NCBI GenBank assembly: GCA_015490715.1
Contig: WFXH01000087.1
Span: forward strand, 1 to 46,967
DNA from: Saprospiraceae bacterium
GTDB lineage: Bacteria > Bacteroidota > Bacteroidia > Chitinophagales > Saprospiraceae
Length of the DNA: 46,967 bases
Direction: 5' to 3'
Shown: positions 17,614 through 26,487 of the stretch, piece by piece
Position numbering within the stretch: position 1 is the first letter of the stretch
Layout: each line of letters begins with the position of its first letter
Program-made: the position numbers and the translations under genes
Notes under the pieces: model-generated
The model's database searches: none
What the model saw: the letters and a program-made list of their open reading frames with translations, nothing else
What the model was told of the DNA's origin: nothing

Positions 17614-18471
17614 TTACAACTTGACTAAACGATGCACCTGTGGCTGGGCCTCTGGTGTTGAAGTGACAATAGCCGTATACGTTCCGCTTGGCCAGGAGAA
17701 AGTGGGTATATCGGTATTGCTGGAAAGCTCTGCGAGGTACATTAGCTGGCTATTGGGCCCGTAGATGGCAATAGTGGGGGTAAAGTCGTGCTTCTGCCCG
17801 TTATTGCGTAAGAGGATCTTTAGATAATGGTTGAAGGGGTTTGGATAAAATGCGATGGCAGTCTTTGGGGTAGGAGTTGTTTTTGTCGCGGTAGATGTTG
17901 CCTCGGGCACGGCCAGTCTTGTAGTGTCGGCTCCGTCGCCCTGGGTATTGCCGTTGAGGTTGACGCCGTTGCCGGCTGCGTAGAAGGTCACGGTGTCGGT
18001 GCCGGCGGGCGGTGCCTTCCATCGGACGTTGATGATGCCGTCGTTGCGGATGGGCTGTCGGTGTTCGACGTAGGTGCGGCCGTTGTTGGCATCGGCGATT
18101 TGGTAGATGTTGTTGGTATCGGGAAGCCAGTTTTTAATGTCGCTTCCGTTTTTGCCGGGAGGGGCGTCGAGGCAGACCATCTGGAATCCAAAGGCACGAG
18201 GGTTTCCCTTTTTGGGTTCGATCCGCACCTGGACGGTATACTCTTGTTCGGGCATATAGGAGTAAACGCGGTTGCCGTTTTCGTCGAGGAGCCAGATATC
18301 CATGTCGACGACGATGGCGCTGCCGGCGTGGCAGTTTTTGCAGATGGCTCGGTTGTCGCCGGGGGCTCCGGTGTTTCCCTGTTTTGCAACCCTGGCTCTT
18401 CCGCCACTGCTGCCCAAGGCGATCATCAGAATTCCGACAACGAGTGTGAGGTAGACGATGAGTATGCGCAT
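17614..18471 (-). CDS. T9SS type A cargo with choice-of-anchor V-like domain
   Basis: 285 residues. Start MRILIVYLTLVVGILMIAL provides a signal peptide; the frame opens earlier at 18534 but the extra 21 residues lie across a promoter-like box. The mature N terminus has GNTGAPGDNRAICKNCHAGSA, a CxxCH in the position typical of the choice-of-anchor V family (Reeler-like beta sandwich). It is followed by QVRIEPKKGNPRAFGFQMV and TVTFYAAGNGVNLNG. A Thr/Pro linker leads to a type A sorting domain (IAFYPNPFNHYLKILL ... GTYTAIV ... RLVKL). Predicted secreted or surface protein; function unknown. Whether the CxxCH binds haem is open. Confidence 0.88.
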   Translation of the reverse strand: MRILIVYLTLVVGILMIALGSSGGRARVAKQGNTGAPGDNRAICKNCHAGSAIVVDMDIWLLDENGNRVYSYMPEQEYTVQVRIEPKKGNPRAFGFQMVCLDAPPGKNGSDIKNWLPDTNNIYQIADANNGRTYVEHRQPIRNDGIINVRWKAPPAGTDTVTFYAAGNGVNLNGNTQGDGADTTRLAVPEATSTATKTTPTPKTAIAFYPNPFNHYLKILLRNNGQKHDFTPTIAIYGPNSQLMYLAELSSNTDIPTFSWPSGTYTAIVTSTPEAQPQVHRLVKL

Positions 18472-18497
18472 GGTATAAAAGCGTTGATTGATTACAA

Positions 18498-18505
18498 CAA
18501 AGATA
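18498..18505 (-). promoter_or_regulatory. Candidate -7 box (TATCTTTG)
   Basis: Minus-strand TAnnTTTG match 27 nt upstream of ATG 18471. It supports that ATG over the longer frame opening at 18534. No clear -33. Confidence 0.4.
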
Positions 18506-18700
18506 ATACAAATCATCTGTAACACACATCGCACTGGGGCATACGTTAGAGAATTAGAATTTGCAGTATTGAACTTTTTTGGCTGCAGGCTATACGGAGT
18601 GGGGATAGGTGTACGATTTCATACAGAGAAAAAAATGGAAAAACCGTCCCAATAGCCGTGCAAATATTCTCAAATTTGTAGCGCGATTAACAGGGGTACT

Positions 18701-20014
18701 ATGGAAGAGTTAAAAAGTCGCTTTCGAGACAAAGCTGGGGTGTTGAGAGAAGAAGTGCGCACGATGGTGCGGCAGCATCGGGAGGAGACGATCGATACGG
18801 TGCAATTGTGGCAGTTGTATGGAGGGGCGCGAGGGGTAAAATGTCTTGTGTGGGAGACCAGTGCATTAGATCCCTATGAGGGCATTCGCTTTAGGGGGTA
18901 TTCCATTCCTGAACTCAAGGAAAAGTTGCCGCATTTTGAAGGAGATGATCAGCCGCTTCCCGAGGCCTTATTCTGGCTGTTGTTGGTTGATGAGATACCG
19001 ACGAGGGAGCAGGTGCGGCAGCTGAGTGTCGAGCTCGTCAAGCGCTCGGAATTGCCGTCGTACGTATACAATGTCATCGACGCCTTGCCTCGCCAAACGC
19101 ATCCGATGGCCCAATTCAGCATAGCGATTGCATCGATGAAGGGAGAGAGTGTGTTCGATGCGCGCTATCGGGAGGGGCTGTCGAAATCCGAGTATTGGGA
19201 GGCGGTCTATGAAGACGTACTCAATCTCATAGCGCGATTGCCACGCATAGCGGCCTATATCTACCGCCGGGCCTTTAAAGATGGAAAGATGGTCGATCCC
19301 GATCCTACGTTGGATTGGTCCGGCAATTTTGCGCGCATGCTGGGAGTGGAAGATCCGCAGTTTACCAGCTTTTTGCGCTTGTATTTGACCATCCATGCCG
19401 ATCATGAGGGCGGTAATGCCTCGGCGCACACCACCCATTTAGTTGGTTCCACCCTTTCGGATCCCTACTTGACCTTTGCGGCGGGCATGAATGCTCTGGC
19501 AGGACCGTTGCACGGAGCTGCGACGCAAGAGGTCATCCGCTGGATTCTCGAGATGAACGAGTATCTCGGTACGGATAGCCCAACGGTCGAACAGATCGAG
19601 TCGTACGTGCATAAGACTCTCTCGGAGGGCAGGGTCATTCCGGGGTATGGTCACGCGGTATTGCGGCGTCCGGATCCTCGATTTATTGCCCAGAAGGCCT
19701 TTGCAGAGGTCTATCTTAAAGACGATCCGCTGGTGCAGACGGTGTGGAAGATCTTTGAAGTGGTGCCGCCCATTTTGCAGGGTTTGGGCAAGGTGAAAAA
19801 CCCATGGCCCAATGTCGATGCACACTCGGGAGCTATCCTCTATCACTATGGCCTGCGCGAATTTTCATTTTATACCGTGATGTTTGGCGTCTCTCGTGCA
19901 TTGGGCACGATGGCCTCCCTGTGTTGGAGCAGGGCTCTGGGGCTGCCCTTGGAGCGTCCTAAGTCTGTCACCACGCAGTGGGTCAAACAATTTTTAAAGG
20001 AGAAGCAAAGCTAA
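18701..20014 (+). CDS. gltA: Citrate synthase, mitochondrial (eukaryotic) type
   Basis: 437 residues. Condenses acetyl-CoA with oxaloacetate to start the TCA cycle. All three catalytic residues are in place: His in LAGPLHGAATQEV, His in PGYGHAVLR, and Asp in NPWPNVDAHSG. From HADHEGGN onward the sequence reads like animal mitochondrial enzyme (SAHTTHLVGS, SDPYLTFAAGMN, FGVSRALG, WSRALGLPLERPKS), unlike the hexameric E. coli type. It has no organelle-type leader. It should therefore be a dimer insensitive to NADH, by analogy. It is followed 23 nt later by gcvH. Confidence 0.95.
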   Translation: MEELKSRFRDKAGVLREEVRTMVRQHREETIDTVQLWQLYGGARGVKCLVWETSALDPYEGIRFRGYSIPELKEKLPHFEGDDQPLPEALFWLLLVDEIPTREQVRQLSVELVKRSELPSYVYNVIDALPRQTHPMAQFSIAIASMKGESVFDARYREGLSKSEYWEAVYEDVLNLIARLPRIAAYIYRRAFKDGKMVDPDPTLDWSGNFARMLGVEDPQFTSFLRLYLTIHADHEGGNASAHTTHLVGSTLSDPYLTFAAGMNALAGPLHGAATQEVIRWILEMNEYLGTDSPTVEQIESYVHKTLSEGRVIPGYGHAVLRRPDPRFIAQKAFAEVYLKDDPLVQTVWKIFEVVPPILQGLGKVKNPWPNVDAHSGAILYHYGLREFSFYTVMFGVSRALGTMASLCWSRALGLPLERPKSVTTQWVKQFLKEKQS

Positions 20015-20037
20015 TATCGCGTTAAAATAGTTCAGAC

Positions 20038-20430
20038 ATGCAGATACCGCAAGAGCTCAAGTACACGAAAAACCACGAGTGGATCAAGGTCTTAGACGAT
20101 GGCCAGGCGATTGTAGGCATCACCGACTTTGCCCAATCGGAATTGGGTGAAATTGTCTATGTCGAGGTAGAGACGGTGGGCGAGGAGCTCAACAAAGACG
20201 AAGTCTTTGGCCTGGTCGAGGCGGTCAAGACGACATCGGACTTGTACATGCCCGTAAGCGGAAAAGTGCTGGAATTGAATAGCGCAATCGACGAAAACGA
20301 AGGGGGCAATCCCGGGCTTATCAACGAAGATCCCTACGGCAAGGGTTGGATCATCAAGATTGCTATCACCCATCCCGAGGAGCTCGAAGAGCTCTTGTCT
20401 GCCGACGAATACAAAGCCCTCATTGAATAA
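20038..20430 (+). CDS. gcvH: Glycine cleavage system H protein
   Basis: 130 residues, standard length. Lipoylated shuttle carrying the aminomethyl group between the P, T and L proteins of glycine cleavage. Lipoyl attachment is Lys64 in VEAVKTTSDLYMP. The starting YTKNHEWIKV, VGITDFAQSELGEIV and the C-terminal DPYGKGWIIKI are all family-typical. gcvT and gcvP are not in the window. It works with GlyA (24831) in supplying one-carbon units. Confidence 0.97.
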   Translation: MQIPQELKYTKNHEWIKVLDDGQAIVGITDFAQSELGEIVYVEVETVGEELNKDEVFGLVEAVKTTSDLYMPVSGKVLELNSAIDENEGGNPGLINEDPYGKGWIIKIAITHPEELEELLSADEYKALIE

Positions 20431-20471
20431 TTTTCACAAAATCTACGGCCACAGACACCAAAGGGCCGAGC

Positions 20472-20825
20472 ATGTGCATCTATATGCATAGAAGCCGTCT
20501 CCAAATCGGGCTATATACAGTACTAATCGTAGTACTGTCGTTAGCGCCCATTGAAAATGTGGAACGGTCGGTGTGGCTGCAGCAAGTGGGATTGGATAAA
20601 GTGGTGCATGTTGCGATGTACGGCCTTTGGGGGTGGTTGGCTTGGAGGGCATGGGGATCGATGTGGTCGAACGCACAGATCTTTACAATAGGATCTCTGA
20701 TGGGCTGGGGGCTGGAAGTAGCGCAGTCACAGGTGGGAAGGGATTTCGACTGGGCCGATGGTATCGCCAATATGATCGGATTATTGGTGGGACTATGGGC
20801 GGCCAACAGAAAAGATCAAACGTGA
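20472..20825 (+). CDS. VanZ-like family membrane protein
   Basis: 117 residues, with four predicted membrane helices, beginning around QIGLYTVLIVVLSLAP. The VanZ-like pattern DKVVHVAMYGLWGWLAWRAW ... GWGLEVAQSQVGRDFDWADGIANMIGLLVG, with its conserved His, Glu and Asp, is clear. The biochemical role of this small family is unknown in Bacteroidota. Start could be 20472 or the second Met at 20484. It sits between gcvH and tonB, 41 and 13 nt away, all on one strand. Confidence 0.85.
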   Translation: MCIYMHRSRLQIGLYTVLIVVLSLAPIENVERSVWLQQVGLDKVVHVAMYGLWGWLAWRAWGSMWSNAQIFTIGSLMGWGLEVAQSQVGRDFDWADGIANMIGLLVGLWAANRKDQT

Positions 20826-20838
20826 AAAATCTACAGAT

Positions 20839-21771
20839 ATGAATGTCGTCAATAGAATTTTGGATTTCTTCAATGTCGACTTAGCCATCACGGCGGATGT
20901 CATCTTATATGCCCTGGCGGGCATTGTCTTGTTGATCATAGCGTTGATCTTGCTGTATCGCTATTATCTCAACAAGCTGGCAGAGCGGGATATGGCCAGT
21001 GAGTACAAGGATGTGCAATGGTCTTCGCCACTTGAGGCCTACGACAAGTATCCCAAGGTCAACGTGTTTAAGTGGAGTGGTACTTTCTTTCGGGTGGGAT
21101 TACTCACGGCGTTGGCCATTGTGTTGTTGTTTATGAGCTGGACGAGGTATGAAAAGCAGCAGGTCACGCTGGATTACGACATCACCTTGGACGAAGAGAT
21201 ATTGACCGAGCCACCACCCACGAAGGAGCCTCCCCCTCCCCCGCCTCCTCCACCTCCACCGGTCATCACTGAGGTACCCGATGAAATGGTGACGGAGGAG
21301 GAAGAGCCGGAGTTTGTCGACCAGACCATCGAAGAGGAGACTGTGGTGGAAGAGCCCGAGGAAGCACCCCCACCTCCACCTCCACCTCCTAAGAAGAAGG
21401 CACCGGAGAAGATTTTCCGCATCGTGGAAGAGATGCCGAGATTTCCGGGGTGCGAACACCTGTCGAGCAAGGCCGAGCGCCAGCAGTGTTCGCAAAACAA
21501 GCTGCTCTCCTTTATAGCCAAGAACATCAAGTATCCGCCCCTGGCGCAGGAATCCGGTATCGAAGGCACGGTGGTCATTTCCTTTGTCGTCGAAAAGGAC
21601 GGCAGTGTGACCGACATTCAAGTGGTGCGAGAGCTCGGTGGAGGATGTACCGAGGAAGCACTTCGCGTCGTCAAGCTCATGCAAGAGCAGTACAAGTGGA
21701 TACCGGGCAAGCAACGAGGGCGGCCGGTGCGCGTACGCTTTACCTTGCCGATACGATTTCACTTAGAGTAA
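20839..21771 (+). CDS. TonB-family energy transducer with extra N-terminal membrane helix
   Basis: 310 residues. C-terminal TonB domain (about 220-310) with IKYPPLAQESGIEGTVVISFVVEKDG and VRVRFTLPIRF. A disordered middle has proline runs at 131-141 and 177-184 separated by Glu-rich sequence that spans the periplasm, and a TonB-type anchor helix at about 82-100. Before that is an additional helix at about 20-43 (ILYALAGIVLLIIALILLY) and a soluble stretch, so the protein starts about 60 residues earlier than a usual Bacteroidota TonB. It passes proton-motive energy to outer membrane receptors; no ExbB/ExbD or receptor is adjacent. Confidence 0.92.
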   Translation: MNVVNRILDFFNVDLAITADVILYALAGIVLLIIALILLYRYYLNKLAERDMASEYKDVQWSSPLEAYDKYPKVNVFKWSGTFFRVGLLTALAIVLLFMSWTRYEKQQVTLDYDITLDEEILTEPPPTKEPPPPPPPPPPPVITEVPDEMVTEEEEPEFVDQTIEEETVVEEPEEAPPPPPPPPKKKAPEKIFRIVEEMPRFPGCEHLSSKAERQQCSQNKLLSFIAKNIKYPPLAQESGIEGTVVISFVVEKDGSVTDIQVVRELGGGCTEEALRVVKLMQEQYKWIPGKQRGRPVRVRFTLPIRFHLE

Positions 21772-21814
21772 GTCTTCACACACATTCGATTGCCCATCCG
21801 TGAAACACTCACTA

Positions 21815-21837
21815 CCCCTTGTGCCAACCCCAAGGGG
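21815..21837. terminator. Weak hairpin between convergent tonB and porX
   Basis: CCCCTTG (21815-21821) pairs with CAAGGGG (21831-21837) around a 9-nt loop. There is no T-run on either side, so it may act as a bidirectional stop or be incidental. Confidence 0.3.
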
Positions 21838-21878
21838 AAGGTGTATATGGTGTAGTGTATCGATTGTAAGGGGTCGAG

Positions 21879-23447
21879 TTAACTGATGCTTTCGAGCTCA
21901 ACGACGGGGCACAGCATTTCCTCTAAGGAGATGCCGCCGTGTTGAAAGGTGTTGTTGTAGTAGTTGAGGTAGTAGTGGTAGTTGTTGGGGTAGAGGAAGA
22001 ATTTGTTTTGGCGGGCGAAAATGTACTTTGTGCTGAGGTGTGGTGAGGGGAGGCCGGCCTTCTGGGGCTTGTCGATGAGGAAGACCTCATCGCGGTCGAA
22101 GCTGAGGTTTTTGCCGGCTTTATAGCGCAAATTGGTGGTCGTGTTGCGGTCGCCGATGACTTTGATGGGGCTGCTCACACGTATGGTGCCGTGATCCGTG
22201 AGGACGAAGAGCTGTATGGGCTGCTTTAGGGCTTTGAGGAGCGCTGAACGCAGGGGTGAGTGGGTAAACCAGGAGCGAGTGAGAGAGCGATAGGCCTTTT
22301 CGTCGGAGGCCAGTTCTTTGATGACCTCCATCTCGGTACGCGCATGCGACAGGGTGTCGATGAAATTGTACACGATGAAGGTAAGGTCGTTATGGAGGTA
22401 GTTGAGTATTTGGGATTCGAGCTCTTGTGCCTTTTGGACATTGGTGATTTTGATGTATTGGACTTTGATGGGTTTGCGGAAGGTGCGTTTGATTAAGAGG
22501 TGGAGCAGATCTTCTTCGAAGTCGTTTTTACCTCCTTCTTCGAAGTCGTCTTTCCAGAATTGAGGATAGTGTTTGGCGATTTCGGAGGGGAGCATACCTG
22601 CGAAGATGGCGTTGCGGCTGTATTGGGTCGAGGTGGGCAGGATGCTGCAAAAGAAATCTTCTTTTTTGACGCGAAAGTGCTCTAAGAAAATGGGTTCGAG
22701 GGCTTTCCACTGGTCGTAACGGAGGTTGTCGAGGAGCAGTACGATGGTGGGACGCGACGGGTCGAGTTGGAGGAAGATTTTTTGGAGCAATACATTGTGG
22801 GACATGACATCGGGGCCATTGTCGGCGGGCAATTGGTGTATCCAATTGAGGTAGTTGGCCTCTACGAAACGGCTCCATTCGATGTTGGCTTCGATTTTTT
22901 GACGGGCGAGTGTTTGGAGGAGTTCGGGTACGTCGGATTCTTCCATCATGAGCTCCCACTTGACGAGTTCGCGGTAGATGTCAAGCCACTCGCTGTAGTT
23001 GGGATGAGCGTGGATTTGCTCGGTCATCTTATGGAAGGCCTGCCGATAATCCTGGACGGTTTTGGAGGTGATGAGCTGGCCCTTTTCAGTGATTTTTTTC
23101 AGAGTCAGTAGGATCTGATTGGGGTTGACGGGTTTGATGAGGTAGTCGTCGATGCGGGCGCCGATGGCCTCTTCCATGAGGTTTTCGGCTTCGTTTTTCG
23201 TGATCATGACCACGTGCATATGCGGTCGGATGGTTTTGATTTCTTCGAGGGTTTCGAGGCCGGTCATGCCGGGCATGGATTCGTCGAGGAAGACGATATC
23301 GATGTCTTCATCGCGTCGAATTTCCTCGATGGCATCGGGGCCGTTGGTCACTGTGACGACTTCATAGCCCTTTTTCTGGAGGAAAAAGAGCTGCGGTTTG
23401 AGCATATCGATTTCGTCGTCAGCCCATAAAATTTTCGCGCGTTTCAT
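21879..23447 (-). CDS. porX: PorX-type response regulator with PglZ/alkaline-phosphatase-fold effector
   Basis: 522 residues. N-terminal receiver domain (1-120): acidic pair Asp10/Asp11, phospho-acceptor Asp55 in VFLDESMPG, Thr83, and Lys105 in YLIKPVNP. A helical linker follows, then a PglZ-like phosphatase-fold domain with VLLLDNLRYDQWKAL, the nucleophile region PTSTQYSRNAIFAGMLP, and a metal-binding TDHG. This is the architecture of PorX, the T9SS regulator. In P. gingivalis it is phosphorylated by PorY and hydrolyses cyclic oligonucleotides. No porY kinase gene is visible nearby. It is divergent from the HD gene (102 nt apart). Confidence 0.93.
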   Translation of the reverse strand: MKRAKILWADDEIDMLKPQLFFLQKKGYEVVTVTNGPDAIEEIRRDEDIDIVFLDESMPGMTGLETLEEIKTIRPHMHVVMITKNEAENLMEEAIGARIDDYLIKPVNPNQILLTLKKITEKGQLITSKTVQDYRQAFHKMTEQIHAHPNYSEWLDIYRELVKWELMMEESDVPELLQTLARQKIEANIEWSRFVEANYLNWIHQLPADNGPDVMSHNVLLQKIFLQLDPSRPTIVLLLDNLRYDQWKALEPIFLEHFRVKKEDFFCSILPTSTQYSRNAIFAGMLPSEIAKHYPQFWKDDFEEGGKNDFEEDLLHLLIKRTFRKPIKVQYIKITNVQKAQELESQILNYLHNDLTFIVYNFIDTLSHARTEMEVIKELASDEKAYRSLTRSWFTHSPLRSALLKALKQPIQLFVLTDHGTIRVSSPIKVIGDRNTTTNLRYKAGKNLSFDRDEVFLIDKPQKAGLPSPHLSTKYIFARQNKFFLYPNNYHYYLNYYNNTFQHGGISLEEMLCPVVELESIS

Positions 23448-23514
23448 AGAGGAAATTTTACCGAAGTTGGTGTTGGAAAATTGTGGACACGGAATAAAAG
23501 TGTCGGTGTAGTAC

Positions 23515-23522
23515 TATCTTTG
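23515..23522 (+). promoter_or_regulatory. Candidate -7 box (TATCTTTG) for the HD gene
   Basis: TAnnTTTG match; initiation near 23529 leaves a ~20-nt leader before ATG 23550 and excludes the earlier in-frame TTG at 23481. No -33 TTG at normal spacing. Confidence 0.45.
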
Positions 23523-23549
23523 GACAAGGGAATAACGCATGGGCGATTT

Positions 23550-24770
23550 ATGATATTTTTAAAGCGGCCTGGAGGGTATAAAATATTTAGTGATCCGCTG
23601 TATGGGTTTATCAAAATTCCCGAAGGATTGTTGCTGCGCATCATTGATCATGCGTGGTTTCAGCGATTGCGACATATCAAGCAGACGGGATTGACATATC
23701 TGGTGTATCCCGGGGCGGTGCATACGCGCTTTCACCACTTATTGGGAGCGCTCCATCTGACCATGCAGGCGATCAAAGAGCTGAGGGACAAGGGGGCAGA
23801 TATCACCGAAGATGAGGAGATGGGCACCTATGCGGCCATCCTCCTTCACGATATTGGTCACGGGCCGTTTTCGCATGCGTTGGAGGGTCGGTGGATCAGG
23901 GGGGTGTCGCATGAGCAGCTTTCGCTGTGGTATATGGAGGCACTCAATGCACTGTGGGATGGTGAGTTGGAGATGGCTATAGCGCTTTACAAGGGTCGCT
24001 ATCCCAAGCAGTATCTCTCACAACTCATATCCAGTCAACTCGACATGGATCGGCTGGATTATCTGCGTCGCGATAGCTTTTACACGGGGGTAGCGGAGGG
24101 GGTCATTGGCCAGGATCGCATCATCAAGACGCTGGCCGTCGCCGACGGCAGACTCGTCGTGGAGGAGAAGGGGAAATTTTCGGTTGAAAAATTTCTCATT
24201 GCACGGTATTTTATGTACTGGCAGGTGTATTTGCATAAAACCGTGCTCGCTGCGGAGGTGATGTTACAAAAATTTTGGGATCGCCTTGAAGAGCTCGCCT
24301 TAGAGGGTGCTTATACTCCCATTTCACCAGAAATGCACTATTTTATACACTTAAAAAATGCCCAGGAGGCGGGAAAAGAGGAGATTATCCGTCGGCATGC
24401 GGGGCTGACGGATGTGGATTTGGAGTTTGAGTTGAAGCGGGCACTTTCGGCCGAAGATCCCTTGTTGCGGTATTTAGCGGAGGGTCTGGTGCGACGGCGC
24501 ATCTTTCGACTTGTGTTTGACAAGAGCGGTCTTAGTGCGGAGGAAAAATCTGAGTTGACGAAAGCCATGCGAGCTGTCGGAATAACGGATTTGGAGGCGG
24601 TTGTTTGGCATGGAGAGGAAAAGACGCGCGTCTACGAAAATAAGCCCGTGCAGGAGATTTACTTGCGCCTGAAAGATGGGAGCGTCCAACCCTTATCGCA
24701 GATGTCTACCTTTCACTATGAGGCGAGGCCGGGGTCGCGTTGGTACCTGTGTTATCCGCGCTTGGACTGA
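23550..24770 (+). CDS. HD-domain phosphohydrolase (SAMHD1/dGTPase-like)
   Basis: 406 residues. HD metal site: His in VHTRFHHLLGA and HD in LLHDIGHGPFSHALEG. Further on, SSQLDMDRLDYLRRDSFYTGV matches the Asp of the HD set seen in SAMHD1-like triphosphohydrolases. The start (YKIFSDPLYGFIKIPEGLL) is typical of this cytosolic family, which includes deoxynucleotide triphosphohydrolases; activity on dNTPs is inferred, not shown. The C-terminal half is helical. The frame opens at 23481, but the candidate promoter overrides the longer version. Confidence 0.88.
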   Translation: MIFLKRPGGYKIFSDPLYGFIKIPEGLLLRIIDHAWFQRLRHIKQTGLTYLVYPGAVHTRFHHLLGALHLTMQAIKELRDKGADITEDEEMGTYAAILLHDIGHGPFSHALEGRWIRGVSHEQLSLWYMEALNALWDGELEMAIALYKGRYPKQYLSQLISSQLDMDRLDYLRRDSFYTGVAEGVIGQDRIIKTLAVADGRLVVEEKGKFSVEKFLIARYFMYWQVYLHKTVLAAEVMLQKFWDRLEELALEGAYTPISPEMHYFIHLKNAQEAGKEEIIRRHAGLTDVDLEFELKRALSAEDPLLRYLAEGLVRRRIFRLVFDKSGLSAEEKSELTKAMRAVGITDLEAVVWHGEEKTRVYENKPVQEIYLRLKDGSVQPLSQMSTFHYEARPGSRWYLCYPRLD

Positions 24771-24816
24771 ATCGGGAGCAGCGGATCGAACAATCAAGGA
24801 TAGTAGGGCTATTTTG

Positions 24817-24824
24817 TAACTTTG
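24817..24824 (+). promoter_or_regulatory. Candidate -7 box (TAACTTTG) for glyA
   Basis: TAnnTTTG match ending 7 nt before ATG 24831. If used, the transcript would begin at or near that ATG, giving a leaderless message, or a very short leader to ATG 24840. No -33 TTG is at the right place. Confidence 0.4.
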
Positions 24825-24830
24825 GGCAAA

Positions 24831-26147
24831 ATGGAGGAGATGTCAGTGGACAAGGTGTTTGCACTCATTCAAAAGGAGCTCGAGCGCCAGCGGGACGAGA
24901 TCGAGCTCATTGCTTCGGAAAACTACACCTCTGAAGCGGTGATGCGGGCCCAGGGATCCGTGTTGACGAATAAGTATGCCGAAGGGTATCCGGGCAAGCG
25001 GTATTATGGAGGCTGTGAGGTAGTCGACGAGATTGAGCAATTGGCCATCGACAGAGCAAAGGAGTTGTTTGGAGCGGAATACGCCAATGTACAGCCGCAT
25101 TCGGGCTCTCAGGCCAATGCGTCGGTGTATTTATCGATGCTGCAGCCGGGCGATACCATTATGGGATTTAGCCTTGCCCATGGGGGCCACTTGACCCATG
25201 GCTCGCCTGTCAATTTTTCGGGCAAGGTCTATCGCGCTGTCTTTTACGGGGTGCATCCCGATACGGGCCTTGTAGAGATGGAGCAGGTGCGTCGGATTGC
25301 ACTTGAGCATCGACCTAAGCTCATCATTGCGGGAGCATCGGCCTATTCGAGGGATTGGGATTATGCAGCATTTCGGCGCATAGCCGATGAGATAGGGGCG
25401 GTGTTAATGGTCGACATGGCCCATCCGGCGGGATTGATTGCAGCGGGATTATTGAACAATCCCGTCGCGCATGCCCATGTGGTGACTTCCACTACCCACA
25501 AGACCTTGCGTGGCCCCCGTGGAGGGCTCATACTGGTGGGGCGCGATGGCGAAAATCCCCTCGGAATCCGCAACAAGAAGGGCAAAGTGCGCAAACTGTC
25601 GGCCTTGATCAACAGCGGCGTGTTTCCGGGCATGCAGGGAGGTCCCCTCGAGCACGTCATTGCGGCAAAAGCAGTGGCCTTTGGTGAGGCCGCCACACCG
25701 GCATTCCGACAGTACGCCGAGCAGGTCGTGCGCAATGCACAGGCAATGGGCAAGGCCCTCTCTGAGCTCGGGTACCGCATCATTTCAGGAGGTACCGATA
25801 ATCACATGCTCCTCATCGATGTGCGCAATAAATCCATCACGGGCAAGGAGGCCGAAGACTTGCTGGGACAAGCCAATATCATCGTCAATAAAAATATGAT
25901 ACCCTTTGATCCCACCCCGCCGACGGTGACCTCGGGAATACGTATCGGTACTCCGGCCATTACCACACGCGGTATGGGCGTGGAGGAGTGCCTCCTGCTC
26001 GTCGAATGGATCGACGCCATCCTCTCCCATCCAGAAGATGAAAAGTTAAGAAAAGACATACGAGCGAAAACCGTAGAGCTGAGTCGTTCGTTTCCACTAT
26101 ATCCGGGCATGGATTACACAGCGGAGTCCAAAACAACCCTATGTTGA
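24831..26147 (+). CDS. glyA: Serine hydroxymethyltransferase
   Basis: About 438 residues. PLP enzyme interconverting serine and glycine with tetrahydrofolate, the main source of one-carbon units. Signatures: [42 protein letters not shown], the PLP lysine in [14 protein letters not shown], and [15 protein letters not shown]. The start is ATG 24831 or 24840; the latter (MSVDKVF) aligns better with usual N termini, but the promoter box sits so close that either is possible. The 3' end overlaps the next ORF by 7 nt, indicating translational coupling. Confidence 0.97.
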   Translation: MEEMSVDKVFALIQKELERQRDEIELIASENYTSEAVMRAQGSVLTNKYAEGYPGKRYYGGCEVVDEIEQLAIDRAKELFGAEYANVQPHSGSQANASVYLSMLQPGDTIMGFSLAHGGHLTHGSPVNFSGKVYRAVFYGVHPDTGLVEMEQVRRIALEHRPKLIIAGASAYSRDWDYAAFRRIADEIGAVLMVDMAHPAGLIAAGLLNNPVAHAHVVTSTTHKTLRGPRGGLILVGRDGENPLGIRNKKGKVRKLSALINSGVFPGMQGGPLEHVIAAKAVAFGEAATPAFRQYAEQVVRNAQAMGKALSELGYRIISGGTDNHMLLIDVRNKSITGKEAEDLLGQANIIVNKNMIPFDPTPPTVTSGIRIGTPAITTRGMGVEECLLLVEWIDAILSHPEDEKLRKDIRAKTVELSRSFPLYPGMDYTAESKTTLC

Positions 26148-26449
26148 AGATTCACTTTACCGAAAAAGCAGCCCAGCGACTGAAAGAGCTCAAGGATGAG
26201 CTCAAAGTGCCAGAGGATTACGTCTTGCGCCTTGGCATAAAGAGTACATCTTCTTGCGGCTCATCGAGGCTCTATACGATGGGCTTTGACGAGCCACAGC
26301 CGGGGGACATGACCTTCGAATTCGACGACTTCGTCGTGGCGGTCCATCCTACACACGCCATGCACATCTTGGGCATGAAAATCGATTGGAAAAAAGTGGG
26401 CGAACAAGAAGGATTTATTTTTATCGATCCGACAAAGGAGAAAAATTAA
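26141..26449 (+). CDS. IscA/HesB-like A-type protein lacking the C-terminal CxC
   Basis: 102 residues. The fold signature of A-type Fe-S carriers is visible: starts [38 protein letters not shown] around the first cysteine (Cys39), then [15 protein letters not shown]. True carriers hold iron or clusters with one Cys here and two more in a C-terminal CGC. This protein ends [11 protein letters not shown] with no further Cys. It is therefore a degenerate A-type homolog, perhaps with altered or no cluster binding. It overlaps glyA by 7 nt. Confidence 0.78.
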   Translation: MLKIHFTEKAAQRLKELKDELKVPEDYVLRLGIKSTSSCGSSRLYTMGFDEPQPGDMTFEFDDFVVAVHPTHAMHILGMKIDWKKVGEQEGFIFIDPTKEKN

Positions 26450-26487
26450 ACGGGATGTGCAACGTTTACACAAAAAAGTCTGTCTTC

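Noticed and set aside
21215-21390. Repeat region in tonB
   Set aside because: The CCx-rich runs encode the proline linkers of TonB and need no other explanation.
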